Source: JANPLD01 sp031426355 (lineage in GTDB: Bacteria; Pseudomonadota; Alphaproteobacteria; Rickettsiales; UBA8987). From it: a DNA stretch of 8,967 nucleotides. Position numbers and translations under genes: made by a program. Below are positions 7,397-8,967 of the stretch, one piece after another. The notes below the pieces were generated by a model. The model searched no databases. It worked only from the letters and a program-made list of their open reading frames with translations, and was not told the DNA's origin. Each line of letters starts with the position of its first letter. The first letter of the stretch is position 1. The stretch spans positions 1 to 8,967 of the forward strand of contig JANPLD010000062.1 of the NCBI GenBank assembly GCA_031426355.1. Direction: 5' to 3'.

Positions 7397-7476
7397 AATA
7401 AGTTTTTAGAGTTCAGAGTTGAGAGTTGAGAAATCCAGGTCTACTAAACTCTGAATACTCAACTCTCTATACTCAA
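7397..7476. repeat. Imperfect palindrome of GAGTT-type repeats between ahpC and ahpD
   Basis: The left arm (about 7407-7430) is built from repeated GAGTT units (GAGTTCAGAGTTGAGAGTT). The right arm (about 7448-7476) is its imperfect reverse complement, ending in CTCAACTCTC and ACTCAATT. A ~17-nt loop separates them. Each arm is itself internally repetitive. It fills nearly the whole ahpC-ahpD spacer and does not look like the surrounding coding sequence. On the minus (transcribed) strand no T-run follows, so it is not a standard terminator. It could be a REP-like mobile palindrome or an mRNA stabilising/attenuating hairpin. Confidence 0.62.
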
Positions 7477-8019
7477 TTAAGCTGCTTTAAGTGGTGCATC
7501 ACCTTTTTTCCAGTTACATGCGCAAAGCTCATCACTTTGTAATGCATCAAGAACACGGAGAACTTCCGCAGGGTTACGGCCAACTTTTCCGTCAGTAACA
7601 TAAACAAACCTTATGATACCTTCTGGGTCAACAAGATATGTAGCACGCTGAGAGAAACCGCCTTGTGGATCAACTATTCCAAGGCTGTAGCTAAGCTCTC
7701 TTTTAAAATCAGAAAGCAGTGGGAATGGGAGGTTTTTAAGATCTTTATGATCATTTCTCCACGCCCTGTGAACGAATTCACTGTCTACGGAAGCGCCAAG
7801 AACCTGCGCGTCCCTGTCAGCAAAATCTTTTGTAAGTTTTCCGAATTCAGCAATTTCTGTCGGGCATACGAAAGTAAAGTCTTTCGGGTAGAAGAACACA
7901 ACAAGCCATTTGCCTTTGTATGTGTTGTTATCAATTTTAGCGAACGCTTTATCAGTTGCATCAGTAGATACTGTAGCATTTACACTGAAATGAGGGAATC
8001 TTTGTCCTATTCCTAACAT
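7477..8019 (-). CDS. ahpC: Typical 2-Cys peroxiredoxin (AhpC/Prx family)
   Basis: A 180-residue thioredoxin-fold peroxidase that reduces hydrogen peroxide and organic hydroperoxides in the cytosol. The peroxidatic motif is FYPKDFTFVCPTE with C52, and R125 in SQRATYLVDP is the conserved arginine. The C-terminus has ELCACNWKKGD with C166 and C168; one is the resolving cysteine. This CxC tail resembles the mycobacterial AhpC that works with AhpD rather than AhpF, in keeping with the ahpD gene downstream. The start is clear: AGGAG (8027-8031) lies 7 nt before the ATG. It is preceded by a small ORF 54 nt upstream, and both probably share the OxyR-controlled promoter near 8222-8251. Confidence 0.96.
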   Translation of the reverse strand: MLGIGQRFPHFSVNATVSTDATDKAFAKIDNNTYKGKWLVVFFYPKDFTFVCPTEIAEFGKLTKDFADRDAQVLGASVDSEFVHRAWRNDHKDLKNLPFPLLSDFKRELSYSLGIVDPQGGFSQRATYLVDPEGIIRFVYVTDGKVGRNPAEVLRVLDALQSDELCACNWKKGDAPLKAA

Positions 8020-8073
8020 GGGTTTTCTCCTATTGGGTTGTTAATCGTTCTCCGGGATTCTCATTCCGAAGTA

Positions 8074-8196
8074 TCAAGAATTTAAGTTTTTATAACCGTA
8101 CTTACAAGAGCATTCTTCATTGATCTCTTTTAGGTCAGTTTTGACCTCTAAAAGCTCAAAAATGCATTTGTATATGTAGTTATCTATATCGTTCAT
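8074..8196 (-). CDS. Small 40-aa cysteine-containing protein, first ORF of the ahpC-ahpD operon
   Basis: An ATG at 8194-8196 preceded by a consensus AGGAGG (8201-8206, 4-nt spacer) opens a 40-codon frame ending in TGA at 8074-8076. The peptide starts MNDIDNYIYKC, has a predicted amphipathic acidic helix (FELLEVKTDLKEINEE) and ends with a CSC cluster and a Lys/Tyr/Asn-rich tail. Cysteines are at 11, 29 and 31. No signal peptide or membrane segment is visible. I recognise no family. It lies 54 nt upstream of ahpC on the same strand and about 19 nt downstream of the predicted OxyR-dependent transcription start. Possible roles are a redox-sensing or metal-binding small protein, or a leader peptide. 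The ribosome binding site and position argue that it is translated, but this is not proven. Confidence 0.6.
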   Translation of the reverse strand: MNDIDNYIYKCIFELLEVKTDLKEINEECSCKYGYKNLNS

Positions 8197-8221
8197 AAAT
8201 CCTCCTGCCTTGATATCTTAT

Positions 8222-8251
8222 TTTATAGTACTTTTGCTTTGATAGGTATAA
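8222..8251 (-). promoter_or_regulatory. Putative promoter of the small ORF-ahpC-ahpD operon
   Basis: On the minus strand TATAAA (8222-8227) is a good -10. The -35 is poor (TTATAC at 8246-8251, 18-nt spacer), as expected for an activator-dependent promoter. One OxyR-like box (8242-8256) overlaps this -35 region, the usual place for OxyR to contact RNA polymerase. Transcription would start near 8215, just ahead of the small ORF's ribosome binding site. Confidence 0.5.
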
Positions 8252-8287
8252 TCAATTGATTTTATCTAAATAATAGATATAATCTAT
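8242..8287. promoter_or_regulatory. OxyR operator region with two near-identical palindromic boxes
   Basis: Two 15-mers, ATAGGTATAATCAAT (8242-8256) and ATAGATATAATCTAT (8273-8287), match the OxyR half-operator ATAGnTnnnAnCTAT, the second perfectly and the first with one mismatch. They begin 31 bp apart. A weaker match (8251-8265) sits at the canonical 22-bp offset from the second box. The region lies between divergent oxyR and ahp genes, so OxyR probably activates the ahp side while occupying its own promoter. Confidence 0.65.
8256..8283 (+). promoter_or_regulatory. Putative oxyR promoter giving a leaderless transcript
   Basis: TTGATT (8256-8261), a 16-nt spacer and a perfect TATAAT (8278-8283) face oxyR. 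The -10 ends only 6 nt before the oxyR ATG, so transcription should begin at or within a base or two of the A of the start codon. No Shine-Dalgarno exists upstream of the ATG. The -10 is embedded in the perfect OxyR box, which predicts auto-repression. Confidence 0.5.
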
Positions 8288-8289
8288 CA

Positions 8290-8967
8290 ATGAACTTAAA
8301 AGACCTTAAATACTTGGTTGCTGTTGCAGAACACAGGAATTTCCGCAAAGCAGCAGATGCATGCTTTATAAGCCAGCCGACACTTTCCATGCAGCTTAAG
8401 AAGCTGGAAGAATATTTACAGGTGCAGCTTATTGAGCGTGATAATAGGAATGTTCTCTTAACATCGGCTGGTAGCCAGATAGTTGAGAAAGCAAAACTGA
8501 TCCTCGACCTTGAAAAGGATATTAAAGATTCCGCCAAGAGTTTTCAGAATCCTTTTGAAAGAGAGATAAGAATTGGCGCGTTCCCTACCCTTGCGCCATA
8601 TTATTTCCCGAAGATAATGCCGAAAATGAACAAAGCATTTCCAAAATTAAAAATATATTTGTTTGAAGAGAAGACAGAAATTCTAGTAGAAAAACTGGAG
8701 CAGGGAAAAATTGATTTCGCATTTCTGGCAACGCCGGTTTTATCGAATAAATTAAGCCATGAAGTGGTTTTTAAAGAAAGATTTTTAATCACCGCCTCAG
8801 ACAAAAATCCACTTTCAAAAAAGAAGGCCCTTAACAGCGAAGATATAATTTCACAGAACCTGCTTCTGCTTGAAGAGGGACATTGCCTAAGGGAACAAGC
8901 TCTGGAATTCTGCTCACTTAATTTACTTACCGAAAATGCTTCATTTCGCGCTACCAGCCTTGAAACC
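8290..8967 (+). CDS. oxyR: OxyR, LysR-family peroxide sensor and regulator (3' end beyond the window)
   Basis: The first 226 codons are present; the family is about 300 residues long. The N-terminal winged helix-turn-helix starts MNLKDLKYLVAVAEHRNFRKAA and includes the recognition helix SQPTLSMQLKKLE. The substrate-binding-type regulatory domain begins near 92 (IRIGAFPTLAPYYFP). The hallmark block EEGHCLREQALEFC puts cysteines at 199 and 208, the same numbers as the peroxide-sensing pair of E. coli OxyR, which also supports the chosen ATG. Peroxide oxidises the pair to a disulfide, switching the DNA-binding tetramer to activation. It is divergent from the small ORF-ahpC-ahpD operon, its likely main target. 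No frame break is seen up to the window end. Confidence 0.95.
   Translation, partial: MNLKDLKYLVAVAEHRNFRKAADACFISQPTLSMQLKKLEEYLQVQLIERDNRNVLLTSAGSQIVEKAKLILDLEKDIKDSAKSFQNPFEREIRIGAFPTLAPYYFPKIMPKMNKAFPKLKIYLFEEKTEILVEKLEQGKIDFAFLATPVLSNKLSHEVVFKERFLITASDKNPLSKKKALNSEDIISQNLLLLEEGHCLREQALEFCSLNLLTENASFRATSLET

Noticed and set aside
7397..7476. The ahpC-ahpD palindrome as an intrinsic terminator
   Set aside because: On the transcribed (minus) strand no run of T follows the stem, and the loop is long and the stem imperfect.
7663..8016. Plus-strand open frame opposite ahpC, and the minus-strand frames at 8262-8537 and 8601-8804 opposite oxyR
   Set aside because: They lie entirely against strongly supported genes with intact motifs and show no independent coding evidence.

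Overview
The window looks like a chromosomal segment of an AT-rich alphaproteobacterium. The main evidence is a PopZ-family (DUF2497) polar organising protein next to a TolC-type channel, an arrangement typical of Alphaproteobacteria, together with a zinc-ligand-poor dihydroorotase paralogue behind pyrB and an AhpC/AhpD pair divergent from oxyR. Genus or order cannot be fixed from the sequence alone. No rRNA, tRNA, insertion sequence, prophage or CRISPR array is visible. Every gene lies on the minus strand except oxyR at the right end.

Right part (about 6870-8967): an oxidative-stress module. OxyR (plus strand, cut by the window end) keeps both redox cysteines, at exactly positions 199 and 208. 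Divergent from it run a 40-codon cysteine-containing small ORF with a strong ribosome binding site, a typical 2-Cys peroxiredoxin (ahpC) with a C-terminal CxC, and its disulfide reductase partner ahpD. The 93-bp divergent control region holds two near-identical ATAG-N7-CTAT-type OxyR boxes. One covers the -35 region of the ahp-side promoter and the other covers the -10 of a promoter that would make oxyR mRNA leaderless. A palindromic, REP-like repeat sits between ahpC and ahpD.

Middle (6462 to about 6870): a very AT-rich multi-spanning membrane protein of unknown function with an ill-defined start.

Left part (1-6467): a promoter just upstream of pyrB appears to drive a tight same-strand series: pyrB, a pseudo-dihydroorotase (pyrC'), a TolC with an unusual ~450-residue periplasmic N-terminal extension, popZ, yraN and a DolP-like BON-type lipoprotein cut by the left edge. 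Spacings are 2 nt (pyrB/pyrC'), a 14-nt overlap (pyrC'/tolC), 79 nt (tolC/popZ), an overlap of about 47 nt (popZ/yraN) and a 4-nt GTGA overlap (yraN/dolP). Pyrimidine synthesis is thus physically coupled to outer-membrane and cell-pole genes.

The most interesting points are the small ORF heading the OxyR-controlled operon, the probable leaderless auto-regulated oxyR with unusually spaced operators, the non-catalytic PyrC', the giant TolC extension and the repeated helix motif in PopZ.
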